From positions 186,001 through 250,000 of the forward strand of contig NZ_FOHA01000001.1 in assembly GCF_900111355.1 (NCBI RefSeq): DNA of 64,000 nucleotides, given 5' to 3'. Every line of letters begins with the position of its first letter. Positions within the stretch are counted from its first letter, which is position 1. Origin of the DNA: Isobaculum melis. GTDB lineage: Bacteria > Bacillota > Bacilli > Lactobacillales > Carnobacteriaceae. Below, piece after piece: positions 25,471 to 34,118 of this stretch. Both the position numbers and the translations under genes were made by a program. The notes under the pieces are model-generated. The model worked only from the letters and a program-made list of their open reading frames with translations, did not search any database and was not told the DNA's origin.

Positions 25471-26456
25471 ATGACATTTTTACAAGAGGAGTATAAAAAA
25501 CTTCAGAATCTGATACAGAGTATTATCAAGAAGTCGTAAAATGGAAGAATGAGTTTAAAAAATTTAATTTTATGGAGTGGATACAACTGAATAAAAAGAG
25601 TGCTGATATTTATCGTGAAGCAATTGAATATATTTATCGTTATTTTGAAAAAGATGGTTACAAATTGTTAAAGAATAATGTTATCAAAAAAAGAGATCAT
25701 GATTTTGTTTACGAAATCACTTTTAGTTCGAGTCATTACAATTATATTGATTTTCATAAAAAAGTGGGTAGCGTTAAGCTACATATACATTGTGATATTA
25801 TACTAAACAAAAGCTCTGCATATCGTTTTTTCTTTATAGAACCACAAAATAGAGCTCCTTTTATTGAACTTTTAGATAACCAATTAAAAATTAGATATGA
25901 GTTCTTAGATTCAATAATGTTAGATGTTGATAAGCATTTTTTAAAAGTGATTGAAAAAATAAAAAATAATCCTAAAGATTTTTTGCTCAAAGAATTGAAA
26001 CTAATGCCAGAAGGACAATCAAAAGATTATTCTTATCAATGGTGTTTAAACAGAAGTTTAGTAGACTATTATGGAGATGATAGTATGTTATGTATTTATG
26101 ATAAGAATAAGCAAGTGTATAAAGAAATAGCTAATATTGTGCATCGGATATCACAAGAACATTATATATGTATGAAATCTAAAGGGAGAATAAATGAAGT
26201 TTGGTGTGAAAGAATGGGGCAAGACTATTTCTATGATATAACAAAAAAAGTCAAAGTTTATAAAAAAAAGACAAATTCTCTATCTGAGTATGATAAAGAA
26301 CGTTTCAAAGAGATAATGGCGATGAAAAATAGTAATGTTACAAAGCTTGCAGTAATAAGTAGAATATTTTGTTTGGATTTGCTATCAGATTCTAGGCTAG
26401 AGACAAGTGATTTAAAAAAAGAGATTCAACAACTGTGTGAAAATGTTTTGTACTAG
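25471..26456 (+). pseudogene. Frameshifted unknown protein, immunity-array gene 1
   Basis: The long frame starting at ATG 25572 is only the rear part. Upstream, ATG 25471 opens MTFLQEEYKK, and the same gene continues one frame over as SESDTEYYQEVVKWKNEF straight into the long frame. The break is a single missing A in the run at 25495-25500. Restored, the protein is about 328 residues: a helical N-terminus, then mixed alpha/beta with a His/aromatic-rich core (KLHIHCDIILN). I do not recognise the family. The 294-residue part could still be made from 25572, but no ribosome site precedes it. Position at the head of the array suggests an immunity or toxin-linked role. Confidence 0.6.
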
Positions 26457-26606
26457 TGTTCTTGGAGAATCATTTGAAAGCTGTGTTTTTAGATACATAA
26501 AAAATCTCAAAAAGGAACGATAGGAGTATTTTTTTAAAGTAAATCAATCGGATTAAAAATTGTGAAATTGGTAGAAACCTTAGTAACAAAAAAACTGAAG
26601 GAGTTG

Positions 26607-27086
26607 ATGATTTTGAACAGTCAGAAATTTGAAAGTATCTCAATAAATGGGAGAATAGCATTTGCAATAAGTTGTTTGGAAAAGGTATTAGATGAAGAAA
26701 ATATAAAAAATCATTTGTTAATCAAAAATATTGATTATTTCTGGGAGTTTGTTTCATCAGATAGCTTGGACATTTGGGATGATCAAGTATCTAGTTTTCC
26801 AACGAATTTAAATGACTTTATTGAGAGGTATCATTTAAAGAATCATAAATCTGATAAAGTAATAATTATCTTTGAATTATTCGATCTTATAATAGACATA
26901 GGTAGAGCTAATCTGTATGGAGCGTTTCAATCGGAATTAACGCTAAAACAATTGGATAAGATTATAGAAATAATGACAGTGAATAGTTATAAACTTCCTA
27001 ATTTATTGTTTTTTCAGAAATCAAAAGTAACTGATTATCATGGATGGGGACACAGAGTTTCCCCTGCTTATTTCAAGTGTCTATAG
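26607..27086 (+). CDS. Putative immunity protein, Imm6-like
   Basis: 159-residue helical cytoplasmic protein. INGRIAFAISCLEKVL and WEFVSSDSLDIWDDQV resemble the Imm6 immunity family as I remember it; the match needs a profile search. The C-terminus after YHGWGHR is unusual (VSPAYFKCL) and may come from a small frameshift. Start chosen at ATG 26607 behind GAAGGAG (short spacing); GTG 26562 has no signal. Preceded by the TTCTCAAAAAGGAAC box of the array. Confidence 0.6.
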   Translation: MILNSQKFESISINGRIAFAISCLEKVLDEENIKNHLLIKNIDYFWEFVSSDSLDIWDDQVSSFPTNLNDFIERYHLKNHKSDKVIIIFELFDLIIDIGRANLYGAFQSELTLKQLDKIIEIMTVNSYKLPNLLFFQKSKVTDYHGWGHRVSPAYFKCL

Positions 27087-27114
27087 TTTCTCAAAAAAGA
27101 AGGTTGAGGAAGAA

Positions 27115-27476
27115 ATGAAAAAAATAATAATCAGTATGATTAGTGTTTTTATTACGATATTCTTAATGATTATAACGAATGTAAATTTTGCGAAAAAAAG
27201 TGGAATAGAAGTTAGCGTACCAAACTATCACGAAAAAGAGACTATCCTAAAAGTTTGCACTAATAATAAAGGGAATTTTAACCTTGAAAAATTACCTGTA
27301 AGTGAATATATAATCCAGGAAAACGAAGATAAACTTATAGATGGAAGAGTAGAATATGTAAAAAAAAAGAGATAATATTATTAAATTCTCAAAGAGGATA
27401 TTTCGGAATTTGGAAAATTGATTCTTACAAACAGAGAAGCAGTGGTAATAGTAAATGGAATAATCAAATTCTATAG
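27115..27476 (+). pseudogene. Small membrane-anchored protein, frameshifted in poly(A)
   Basis: ATG 27115, with TTGAGGAAG just before it, opens an N-terminal membrane helix (IIISMISVFITIFLMIIT) and a short extracellular part, then stops at 27373 right after a run of nine A (27360-27368). One frame over, the sequence continues open to 27476 (KKEIILLNSQRGYFGIWKID), as expected for one gene with a lost A. Truncated form 86 residues, restored form about 119. The alternative is that the downstream part is a separate remnant, because an array-like box (TTCTCAAAGAGGA) lies within it. Confidence 0.5.
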
Positions 27477-27523
27477 CAAGATTATTTTTAGATTCTCAAA
27501 AAAGAACAGTAAGAGGGATTACG

Positions 27524-27763
27524 ATGATTAACGAACAATACGAGTTTATGAATAATAGGATGAAAGAACTTGAACTATCTTTTGATAAGGATAATCTAAC
27601 GTCGTTATTTGGAATGATAGATCTCTATGGAGAATTGCAAGATACTACTTTTCACGATCTTTCCAACGCTATTGAATTATGGATAGATCAATATTCTAAT
27701 ACAGAAGTTCTAGAATATATTCATAGAAAAAATGATTCATATTATAACAATTTAGTTCATTAG
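27524..27763 (+). CDS. Small immunity-like protein
   Basis: 79-residue acidic cytoplasmic protein (MINEQYEFMNNRMKEL..., ending YYNNLVH), helical throughout, with AGAGGG before ATG 27524 and the array box at 27493. Family not recognised; an orphan immunity role is inferred from the array context and charge. Confidence 0.5.
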   Translation: MINEQYEFMNNRMKELELSFDKDNLTSLFGMIDLYGELQDTTFHDLSNAIELWIDQYSNTEVLEYIHRKNDSYYNNLVH

Positions 27764-27832
27764 ATAAAAAATATTTCACTCAATATGTGATGGCTAACAG
27801 GAACTAGATTCTCAAAAAAGAATATTTAAGGA

Positions 27833-28255
27833 GTGATTGCTATTAAAAGACCATTTGTTGTGAGTAAAAAAGAGTTGATAAAAGATGCTACCTTATTTTT
27901 AAAAGAAAAAGGCTTTAAAAAGAATAAAAATACTTGGCTAAAATTTGATACTAAAGTAATAGCAGGATTTAATATTCAAAGTTCTTATTACGATGGAGAG
28001 ACCTACTATATTAATGTTGGAATAATTATAAAAGGAGTGGATAAAAAATTAATAACGAGTCCGTCGCATTGGCATTTTTCACAACGAATAGATGAAGTAA
28101 GGAAATCAACAAAGGACATACTATCAGAAGGTTACAATTGGATAGAATTACATTCTGATTTAGAGTATTTGAAGATACTTTGTAGTTTAGATTATCAAGA
28201 AAGGCTACCAATAGTAGTTTATAAATCAGTAATTGACTATTTTCTTGAAAAATAA
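27833..28255 (+). CDS. DUF4304-like putative immunity protein
   Basis: About 140 residues. KKELIKDATLFLKEKGFKKNKNTWLKF followed by a beta-rich segment with YYINVGIIIKG is the DUF4304 pattern, a family common among orphan immunity proteins (name from memory). The start is odd: GTG 27833 lies inside the ribosome site AAGGAGTG, and the codon at the proper distance is ATT at 27842 (IKRPFVV), so the original ATG may have been lost. Preceded by the array box at 27809. Confidence 0.6.
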   Translation: MIAIKRPFVVSKKELIKDATLFLKEKGFKKNKNTWLKFDTKVIAGFNIQSSYYDGETYYINVGIIIKGVDKKLITSPSHWHFSQRIDEVRKSTKDILSEGYNWIELHSDLEYLKILCSLDYQERLPIVVYKSVIDYFLEK

Positions 28256-28347
28256 ACTCTAAAGATAGATATGTATTAAAATTTTCTCAAAAAAGAACGA
28301 TAGAAGAATGCATGAGATGCGAAAAAGATAACTAAGGAGGATTTAAA

Positions 28348-28625
28348 ATGAAAAAGATGAAAAGAAAAAAATGTTACAGGAGTGGAAAAAGCAACAAAAG
28401 CTGGACTTTGAAAAGTCTCTTCCTATGAGTCGAGAATATTTTGAAGGGTTGTTTGATTATCTAGATATAAAGTTGGAAAAAGGATGCTCACATAACCAAA
28501 AACTCACGATAGAGTATCTACAGAAATATGAACTTGAGGAAGAAAGAATTCTAAGTTGGTTGAGAGATAATGGTGGCTATTGTGATTGTGAGATTTTAAT
28601 GAATGTAGAAGAAAAGTTTTATTAA
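28348..28625 (+). pseudogene. DUF2695-like protein, frameshifted in poly(A)
   Basis: AAGGAGGATTTAAA precedes ATG 28348, which opens MKKMKRKK and then runs out of frame in seven A (28365-28371). With one more A it would continue MLQEWKKQQKLDFEK and on to the stop at 28625. The C-terminal half, with CSHNQKLTIEYLQ and NGGYCDCEILMNVEEKF, matches the DUF2695 pattern, including its Cys-x-Cys. The 84-residue rear part could start at ATG 28371, but no ribosome site lies at the right distance. Array box at 28284. Confidence 0.6.
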
Positions 28626-28643
28626 CCTATTAAAGGAGACGAT

Positions 28644-28739
28644 ATGAAAAATCGTACACAAAAGCTAATAATCTGTACTTAATCGTATCAAAGTGATGCA
28701 GAATGGATTGGTTTACCAATAAAATACTTAAAAGCATAG
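28644..28739 (+). pseudogene. Remnant small gene with internal stop
   Basis: AAAGGAGACGAT before ATG 28644 is an excellent start signal, but the frame reads MKNRTQKLIICT, stop, then SYQSDAEWIGLPIKYLKA, stop. It looks like the two ends of a deleted gene. The rest of 28740-29003 holds the last array box (28763) and AT-rich DNA without a gene. Confidence 0.45.
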
Positions 28740-29003
28740 TTTATAAAGGTTGATTAATTTTTTTCTCAAAAAGGAAGGGTTGTGGGCTGCCAAATAAGCT
28801 TGAATTTTTATGATTGCTTCTTTTTAAACTTATTTTAGGATACAAGTTAATGATTTTAAATACTTGATATATTCTGCTATATGGAGCTATAAAAATTCAT
28901 CAAAAAGAATGAAAGAAGATAGGTCCCTAGGCTGATGAGAAAATGCTGCTTTATTGCTATACTTAGTCCATCAAGAAAATCGGAACAAAGAGGAGTAATA
29001 AAC

Positions 29004-29207
29004 ATGAGAACAAAGTCAATCGGCACATATATTATAGCTTTTTTAGGAGTAGCACTTGCACTAACAGTCATTTCAGCAATTTTAGGAATCTTCTTCTTCC
29101 TATTATTTAGAGTCGTATTACCAATCGCCTTATTCCTATTCTTAGTTTACCTAGCAAAACAGTATCTAGATCAGCGCCGCTACGGTAAAAATTGCAGAAG
29201 ACGTTAA
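29004..29207 (+). CDS. Small two-helix membrane protein, paralog of 24976-25170
   Basis: 67-residue membrane protein: one helix pair (TYIIAFLGVALALTVISAIL, FLLFRVVLPIALFLFLVYL) and a basic tail (DQRRYGKNCRRR). Clear paralog of the protein at 24976. ATG 29004 is preferred over the frame start at 28935 because GAGGAG lies 8 bases upstream. It marks the right border of the immunity array. Function unknown. Confidence 0.75.
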   Translation: MRTKSIGTYIIAFLGVALALTVISAILGIFFFLLFRVVLPIALFLFLVYLAKQYLDQRRYGKNCRRR

Positions 29208-29210
29208 TGA

Positions 29211-29251
29211 AAAAGTTCTAACTAATGCTTCATCATTAGTTAGAACTTTTT
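29211..29251. terminator. Bidirectional terminator
   Basis: AAAAGTTCTAACTAATG and CATTAGTTAGAACTTTT form a perfect 17-bp stem with A and T tails. The last codons of the convergent gene at 29236 lie in its right arm. Confidence 0.9.
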
Positions 29252-29700
29252 GTGTGTAATGGCTTTTTCTCATGAATCGCTTGTTTTAAAGCTTGTTGCA
29301 TATAACCAATGCCGCCAAGACCAAGTAGTGGGAAAGTTAGTTGAATGGTTGATGGAACAATTTGTTCAAGCAGAGGCTTAAATTTTTCGCCTCCTAAAAC
29401 CACCATTTCTTTTTCTTCAAAAGCCAAAGCAGTCCACTGTTTTTTTAAATCAGTCAGTGAAATCGTCTGTTCAGTTGTGCCTTTTTGCGTAAACCGAACA
29501 TCATAGGTTGTGCCAATCAATGTATTGGGTGTAAGAAATCCATAAAAAGGGGACAGAATCAGATAGTCTGTATCAAATAATGTAGCATATTCCTGACAAA
29601 GCTTATGAAAGGTTCCTGTATAAGCTTGGTTTGCTGGCATAGTACCTGCATCAGGTTGTTTGTCCCAAATTTTTGGTTTTCCAGAAGGGATAATCATCAT
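29236..29700 (-). CDS. DUF6884/YaaA-like protein
   Basis: 154-residue cytoplasmic protein. MMIIPSGKPKIWDKQP, followed by a helix (YTGTFHKLCQEYA) and DYLILSPFYGFLTP, is the pattern of the DUF6884/YaaA-like superfamily, whose members are linked to nucleic-acid modification or peroxide stress; the exact role is unknown. ATG 29700 has AAAGGAG 9 bases upstream and is preferred to the longer start at 29748. Its 3' end is built into the shared terminator. Confidence 0.6.
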   Translation of the reverse strand: MMIIPSGKPKIWDKQPDAGTMPANQAYTGTFHKLCQEYATLFDTDYLILSPFYGFLTPNTLIGTTYDVRFTQKGTTEQTISLTDLKKQWTALAFEEKEMVVLGGEKFKPLLEQIVPSTIQLTFPLLGLGGIGYMQQALKQAIHEKKPLHTKSSN

Positions 29701-29794
29701 GATATCAAGCTCCTTTAAAATAATGTCATGATAGGGTGCTGATTTCATGTTATACTAAAACAGTAAAAAAATACATAGTAATAGGAGTGTTTGG

Positions 29795-30226
29795 ATGAAA
29801 AAAGTAACATTACTAATTGTAACTGTGTTGATGTTAGTAGGCTGTGGCAAAACTATTTCGATTTCAGAGTATAATGAAGAACGCCAAAAGATAGAACTGG
29901 AAATGTCAGATGAAAAACTCAAGTTGTATGAAGGGGAAACTGAGGATATTGAAAAAATGCTTTCTGGAAATCGTAAGATTGAAGAAACCTACTATAAACA
30001 GCTAACGGAATTAGCGAAACCTAAATCATTGGAAAAAGAAAAGCAAGAATATGATCAAGTCTTAAAAGATATCATGGAGCTAGCAAAAGATACTGAAAAA
30101 GAAAATATTGAATATATCAAAACTGGGGAAGCTAGTGAAAAATTCAAGGAAAAGCTTGAAGAAATGATGAAACTGAATGAGAAAAAAGAGGAACTAGAAG
30201 CAAAGTTTGATAAAGCAGAGGAATAG
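29795..30226 (+). CDS. Coiled-coil lipoprotein
   Basis: 143-residue lipoprotein with lipobox MLVGC (Cys near residue 17) and an almost purely helical, Glu/Lys-rich mature part (SEKFKEKLEEMMKLNEKKE) predicted as coiled coil. Strong ribosome site AGGAGTG before ATG 29795 and a good -10 (TATACT) at the divergent junction with 29700. A surface-exposed helical bundle of unknown role. Confidence 0.75.
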   Translation: MKKVTLLIVTVLMLVGCGKTISISEYNEERQKIELEMSDEKLKLYEGETEDIEKMLSGNRKIEETYYKQLTELAKPKSLEKEKQEYDQVLKDIMELAKDTEKENIEYIKTGEASEKFKEKLEEMMKLNEKKEELEAKFDKAEE

Positions 30227-30235
30227 TTAAGTGAT

Positions 30236-30273
30236 AAAACATACTGAGATGAAAAATCTTGGTATGTTTTTTT
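30236..30273 (+). terminator. Terminator of the coiled-coil lipoprotein gene
   Basis: AAAACATACTGAGA pairs with TCTTGGTATGTTTT (G.U allowed), followed by T. Confidence 0.85.
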
Positions 30274-30361
30274 AACTCAAATAAATAAGTAAGAATCCTT
30301 GAAAAAAGGCTTCATTTTTAGGACAATAGATAAGAGAAGTAAAGAGGAGGACAAATAGAAT

Positions 30362-31711
30362 ATGACACATTATGATTACATTGCAATTGGTGGCGGAAGC
30401 GGTGGCATTGCTTCTATTAACCGAGCAGCAAGCTATGGGGCAAAATGCGCCTTAATAGAAGGAAAAGAATTAGGTGGTACTTGTGTGAATGTAGGCTGTG
30501 TTCCCAAAAAAATTATGTGGCATGGTGCACAAATAGCAGAAGCCTTAAAGTTATATGCTCCTGACTATGGTTTTGAGGTAACACAAGAAGCCTTTCATTT
30601 TGACACTTTACGCAAAAATAGAGAAGCTTATATTGACCGTGTGCATCAGTCTTATGAACGTGGCTTAAGCAATAATAAAGTAGATGTGATTAGAGGCTAT
30701 GCTCGTTTTATTGATACACATACGGTTGAAGTCAATGGTGAGCAAATAACAGCAGATCATATTTTAATAGCAACCGGTGGCAAAGCAACTTATCCAGAGA
30801 TTCCAGGTGCTGAATATGGTATTGATTCAGATGGTTTCTTTGCTTTAACAGCGCTACCTAAAAAGGTAGCAGTAGTTGGTGCTGGCTATATTGCAGTTGA
30901 ATTAGCAGGTGTCTTACATGGCTTAGGCAGTGAAACGCACCTATTTGTCAGAAAAGACGCGCCTTTACGTTCATTTGATCGTTTAGTGAGAGAAACGTTA
31001 GTTGAAATCATGGCTGAAGAAGGACCAACCTTACACACCTTTAGCGTGCCTAAAGAAGTTGTGAAAAATCAAGATGGTACCCTGACTTTACATTTAGAAA
31101 ATGGACAATCTGAAACAGTTGATACCTTGATTTGGGCGATTGGGCGTACACCATTAACAGAAGGCTTAAACCTTGCAGCAGCAGGTGTAGCACAAACTGA
31201 AGCAGGTCATATTGCTGTAGATGATTATCAAAATACCAATGTCGAGCGCATTTATGCAGTAGGTGATGTCACTGGAAAAATTGAATTAACACCTGTTGCC
31301 ATTGCAGCTGGTAGAAGACTATCAGAGCGCTTATTTAACAATAAACCGAATGAGCATTTAGATTATACCAATATTCCAACGGTTGTTTTCAGCCATCCAC
31401 CAATTGGGACAATCGGCTATACAGAAGAAGATGCTATCCAAAAATTTGGTGCTGAAGAAGTCAAAGTCTATCAATCTTCTTTCACAGCAATGTATACGGC
31501 AGTTACCGCACATAGACAGCCATGTCGAATGAAATTAGTTTGCTTAGGAAAAGAAGAGAAAGTAATTGGCTTACATGGTATCGGTTATGGTGTGGATGAA
31601 ATGATCCAAGGCTTTGCAGTCGCGATTAAAATGGGCGCAACAAAACAGGATTTTGACAATACTGTAGCCATTCATCCTACTGGGTCTGAAGAGTTTGTGA
31701 CAATGAGATAA
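30362..31711 (+). CDS. gor: Glutathione-disulfide reductase
   Basis: FAD/NADPH-dependent oxidoreductase of 449 residues that reduces glutathione disulfide in the cytosol. FAD-binding [18 protein letters not shown] at the N-terminus, redox pair C41/C46 in [18 protein letters not shown]-binding [19 protein letters not shown], second FAD motif YAVGDVTG and the C-terminal catalytic HPTGSEEF. The CVNVGC signature and [11 protein letters not shown] favour glutathione reductase over mercuric or lipoamide reductases. Single-gene unit with GAGGAGGA before ATG 30362. Confidence 0.93.
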   Translation: MTHYDYIAIGGGSGGIASINRAASYGAKCALIEGKELGGTCVNVGCVPKKIMWHGAQIAEALKLYAPDYGFEVTQEAFHFDTLRKNREAYIDRVHQSYERGLSNNKVDVIRGYARFIDTHTVEVNGEQITADHILIATGGKATYPEIPGAEYGIDSDGFFALTALPKKVAVVGAGYIAVELAGVLHGLGSETHLFVRKDAPLRSFDRLVRETLVEIMAEEGPTLHTFSVPKEVVKNQDGTLTLHLENGQSETVDTLIWAIGRTPLTEGLNLAAAGVAQTEAGHIAVDDYQNTNVERIYAVGDVTGKIELTPVAIAAGRRLSERLFNNKPNEHLDYTNIPTVVFSHPPIGTIGYTEEDAIQKFGAEEVKVYQSSFTAMYTAVTAHRQPCRMKLVCLGKEEKVIGLHGIGYGVDEMIQGFAVAIKMGATKQDFDNTVAIHPTGSEEFVTMR

Positions 31712-31742
31712 CTAAGCTGTAACAAGATAACAGACAGCTAAC

Positions 31743-31779
31743 GAAATAGGCTACTTTGATGACAAAGTAGCCTATTTTT
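31743..31779 (+). terminator. Terminator of gor
   Basis: AAATAGGCTACTTT and AAAGTAGCCTATTT pair perfectly, followed by TT. Confidence 0.9.
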
Positions 31780-31838
31780 ACTAGAGAAGCTTAAGCTATG
31801 GTATACTTTTCCTCTAATTAAAGTAGGAGGATTCTCAA

Positions 31839-32237
31839 ATGAAGAAAATATTGGCTGGGCTTTTATTGATGGTACTCATTTTAGCAGGCTGTTCAGGTTC
31901 AAAAGAAGAAAAGGAAAAACAAGCCAAAACAGATCGCATTATTATGGAGCAGGTTCAAAAAGCAGTGGAAAAAACAGAAAAAATCGAACAAGTGACCTGG
32001 TCAGCTGACGCCTCTGATTATGGGATAGAGAAAATAGAGGATTTAAAAGAAATTGAAACAGGGAAAGTTTACAAAAATATCTATGCAACTAGTGGTATCT
32101 TTGAATGGGAAGGGAAGAATTACAGGTTTGATGTGATTGTTGCCATCAATGATGAGGAACTACTATCAGATCGAAAAGTAATTTTTCTAACAACTGATTT
32201 AGGTGGTTATCTAGAAGTTCCAGTAGAACCGGTTTAA
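31839..32237 (+). CDS. Small lipoprotein of unknown function
   Basis: 132-residue lipoprotein, lipobox LILAGC (Cys near residue 18), followed by a charged KEEKEKQAK linker and a small domain with alternating helix and strand (GIFEWEGKNYRFDVIVAIND). AGGAGG precedes ATG 31839. Alone between terminators; no family recognised. Confidence 0.75.
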   Translation: MKKILAGLLLMVLILAGCSGSKEEKEKQAKTDRIIMEQVQKAVEKTEKIEQVTWSADASDYGIEKIEDLKEIETGKVYKNIYATSGIFEWEGKNYRFDVIVAINDEELLSDRKVIFLTTDLGGYLEVPVEPV

Positions 32238-32238
32238 C

Positions 32239-32270
32239 CAAAAAAAGAGAGCAAAATGGCTCTCTTTTTG
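32239..32270. terminator. Bidirectional terminator
   Basis: AAAAAGAGAGC and GCTCTCTTTTT pair around a short loop, serving the lipoprotein gene and the convergent aminotransferase. Confidence 0.85.
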
Positions 32271-33395
32271 TTAAACATCAAATTGGCGTAAATACTCAGA
32301 TAGCTTAGCTAAACCATTTTTTAAGGTATCTGTATGCGCACAATACCCTAATCTAGCATGACCTGGTACATCAAAGCGTGTTCCTGGAACAAGTAAAACA
32401 CCTGTATCCTTTAACAACTTGATACAGAATTCCTCCACATCCATTGGGATATCTAGTTTAATAAAGGAGGTGGAAACATGCTTAGGTAAAACTAATGAGA
32501 CGAGGGGTTCAGCAGCAATCCAAGCTGTTAAAATAGCCAAATTATCTTGTACAATTTTGCGGTTACGTGCTAAAACAGCCTCTTTATTTTTTAAGGTATG
32601 CACCGCTAAATAATCATCAAAAACACCTGCACAAATCATGGTATAATCACGATATTTTCTGAAGATATCTGCAATTTGATGATTGCTAGCAGTCCAACCA
32701 ACACGAACGCCAGGCACAGAATAAGTTTTAGATAAGCTATTGGTAGCAATTCCTTTATCATATAAATCAACAATAGAGGGAACAACCATACCTTCTTCTA
32801 ATGGTGCATAAACTTCATCAACTAAGATATAAGCGCCAACTTCCTGAGCTAATGTAACAATTTCTTTTAACATGGCTTCATCCAAAATGGTTCCAGTAGG
32901 ATTATTCGCATTGTTTAAGCAAATCATTTTTGTATTTGGACGAATCAGTTCCTTTAAGTCTGCTAGATGAGGCAACCAATCGTTGTTTTCATCAATTTCC
33001 CAAAAGCTGACTTCTGCACCTAATGATTTTGGAATATCATAGAGCTGCTGATAACTTGGATGCATGGCAATCACATGATCATTTGGTTCAATTAATGCAT
33101 ATAAGGCTAAAAAGTTGGCACCAGTAGCCCCATTAGTTTGTAAAATATTTTCTGGTGGTACCGTTTGGTAAAGCCTGCTGACTTCTTCTTTAAAGCTAGG
33201 AGAGCCTTCAATCCAACCATAATTCATTTTTGTTTTAAGCAACTCAGCAAAAAAAGCTTCAGGAGTTGTTTTTCCATCAATCCGAATAATTTCATCCAAT
33301 GTAAAAGAAGCAATTGAACTCCCTGCAATGTCATAAATGGCATCGTTTTCCCACACATTCAGCCATTCTTCTACCCCAAAATTTGCAATATCCAT
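32271..33395 (-). CDS. PLP-dependent aminotransferase, class I/II
   Basis: 374-residue fold-type I aminotransferase, cytosolic. Visible motifs: TNGATGANFLALYALI before the cofactor pocket, NNANNPTG, the Asp/Tyr pair in LVDEVYAP, and the Schiff-base Lys in NSLSKTYSVPGVRVGW. The C-terminal Arg expected to bind the substrate carboxylate lies in GHARLGYC. Length and motifs fit aspartate/aromatic or capreomycidine-synthase-like aminotransferases; the substrate is unknown. GAGGCG precedes ATG 33395. An amino-acid transporter lies nearby on the same strand, separated by a lipoprotein gene on the other. Confidence 0.85.
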   Translation of the reverse strand: MDIANFGVEEWLNVWENDAIYDIAGSSIASFTLDEIIRIDGKTTPEAFFAELLKTKMNYGWIEGSPSFKEEVSRLYQTVPPENILQTNGATGANFLALYALIEPNDHVIAMHPSYQQLYDIPKSLGAEVSFWEIDENNDWLPHLADLKELIRPNTKMICLNNANNPTGTILDEAMLKEIVTLAQEVGAYILVDEVYAPLEEGMVVPSIVDLYDKGIATNSLSKTYSVPGVRVGWTASNHQIADIFRKYRDYTMICAGVFDDYLAVHTLKNKEAVLARNRKIVQDNLAILTAWIAAEPLVSLVLPKHVSTSFIKLDIPMDVEEFCIKLLKDTGVLLVPGTRFDVPGHARLGYCAHTDTLKNGLAKLSEYLRQFDV

Positions 33396-33602
33396 GAAAA
33401 CGCCTCGTTTCTTTTTAATGATAGACTTACATTATGATTTCAACTGATTATAACATAAAAAGAAGCGCTAAAATGTTATTAAATGCTCATTTTAAGTCCG
33501 CTATTAGCCTAAAAAATACAGCTGTTTTTTGAAATAAACTATTTATTCTGAAGATATGATGGTATAATAAATTCATATTCAAAAAAAGGAAGGAATTTAA
33601 AA

Positions 33603-34061
33603 ATGAAAAAATTAAGTAAAACGTTGTTACAAATTGGTTTAGTTGCAGTGCTTGCATTAGTGTTAACAGCTTGTGGTAAAAAACAAAGTGTTACATATGA
33701 GAAAGAAGAATCTGGCATTGAAATGGAAATGACACTTCATGCTAAAGGTGATAAAGTTTATGAACAAATCATTAAAACAAGCATGCCTTATGAAATGTTT
33801 GGCATCTCAGATAAAGAGGAAGCAAAAGAACAATTTGATGAAGTCTTTGAAGAGTATGAAGAGATTACAGGCGTAGAGCGAGAAATTGCCTATTCAAATG
33901 ATAAAGTAAGCTTATCTTACACAATCGATTTGAAAAAAGTAGATTTCGATAAAGTTGAAGAACAATTAGGCGCTGAGTATGAAGACAATGCTAAGAAAAA
34001 TGGCGTGAGCTTTAAAGCAACTTCTGAGAACTTAGAAGAAGATGGCTGGACTAAGAAATAA
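33603..34061 (+). CDS. YehR-family (DUF1307) lipoprotein
   Basis: 152-residue lipoprotein with lipobox VLTAC (Cys near 24) and the DUF1307/YehR pattern: VTYEKEESGIEMEMTLHAKG, a Glu-rich middle helix, then VSLSYTIDLKKVDFDKVEEQ and a C-terminal ENLEEDGWTKK. Function of the family is unknown. AAAGGAAGG precedes ATG 33603; terminator follows. Confidence 0.85.
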   Translation: MKKLSKTLLQIGLVAVLALVLTACGKKQSVTYEKEESGIEMEMTLHAKGDKVYEQIIKTSMPYEMFGISDKEEAKEQFDEVFEEYEEITGVEREIAYSNDKVSLSYTIDLKKVDFDKVEEQLGAEYEDNAKKNGVSFKATSENLEEDGWTKK

Positions 34062-34068
34062 AGAATGA

Positions 34069-34118
34069 AAAGAAGCTAAGACAATCCTCTTTAATGAGTT
34101 TGTCTTAGCTTCTTTTTT
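34069..34118. terminator. Bidirectional terminator
   Basis: AAGAAGCTAAGACAA and TTGTCTTAGCTTCTT pair, ending in seven T. Shared by the YehR-like gene and the convergent transporter. Confidence 0.9.

Larger units (their letters stand above)
26505..28777 (+). repeat. Repeated intergenic box TTCTCAAAAAAGAA, six copies
   Basis: Copies at 26505-26520, 27088-27102, 27493-27507, 27809-27822, 28284-28300 and 28763-28777, plus a variant at 27386-27398. Five of the six full copies lie 15-100 bases before the start of a small gene in the array and some extend into a shared GAACGATAGAAG/GAACGATAGGAG. The sixth follows the last remnant. I have not seen the motif elsewhere in the window. Confidence 0.75.

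Noticed and set aside
25471-28625. Frameshifts as plain sequencing errors
   Set aside because: Not excluded, but many core genes in the window contain similar A-runs and are intact, and the breaks cluster in AT-rich accessory genes that also show other decay (internal stop at 28680, lost start at 27842).
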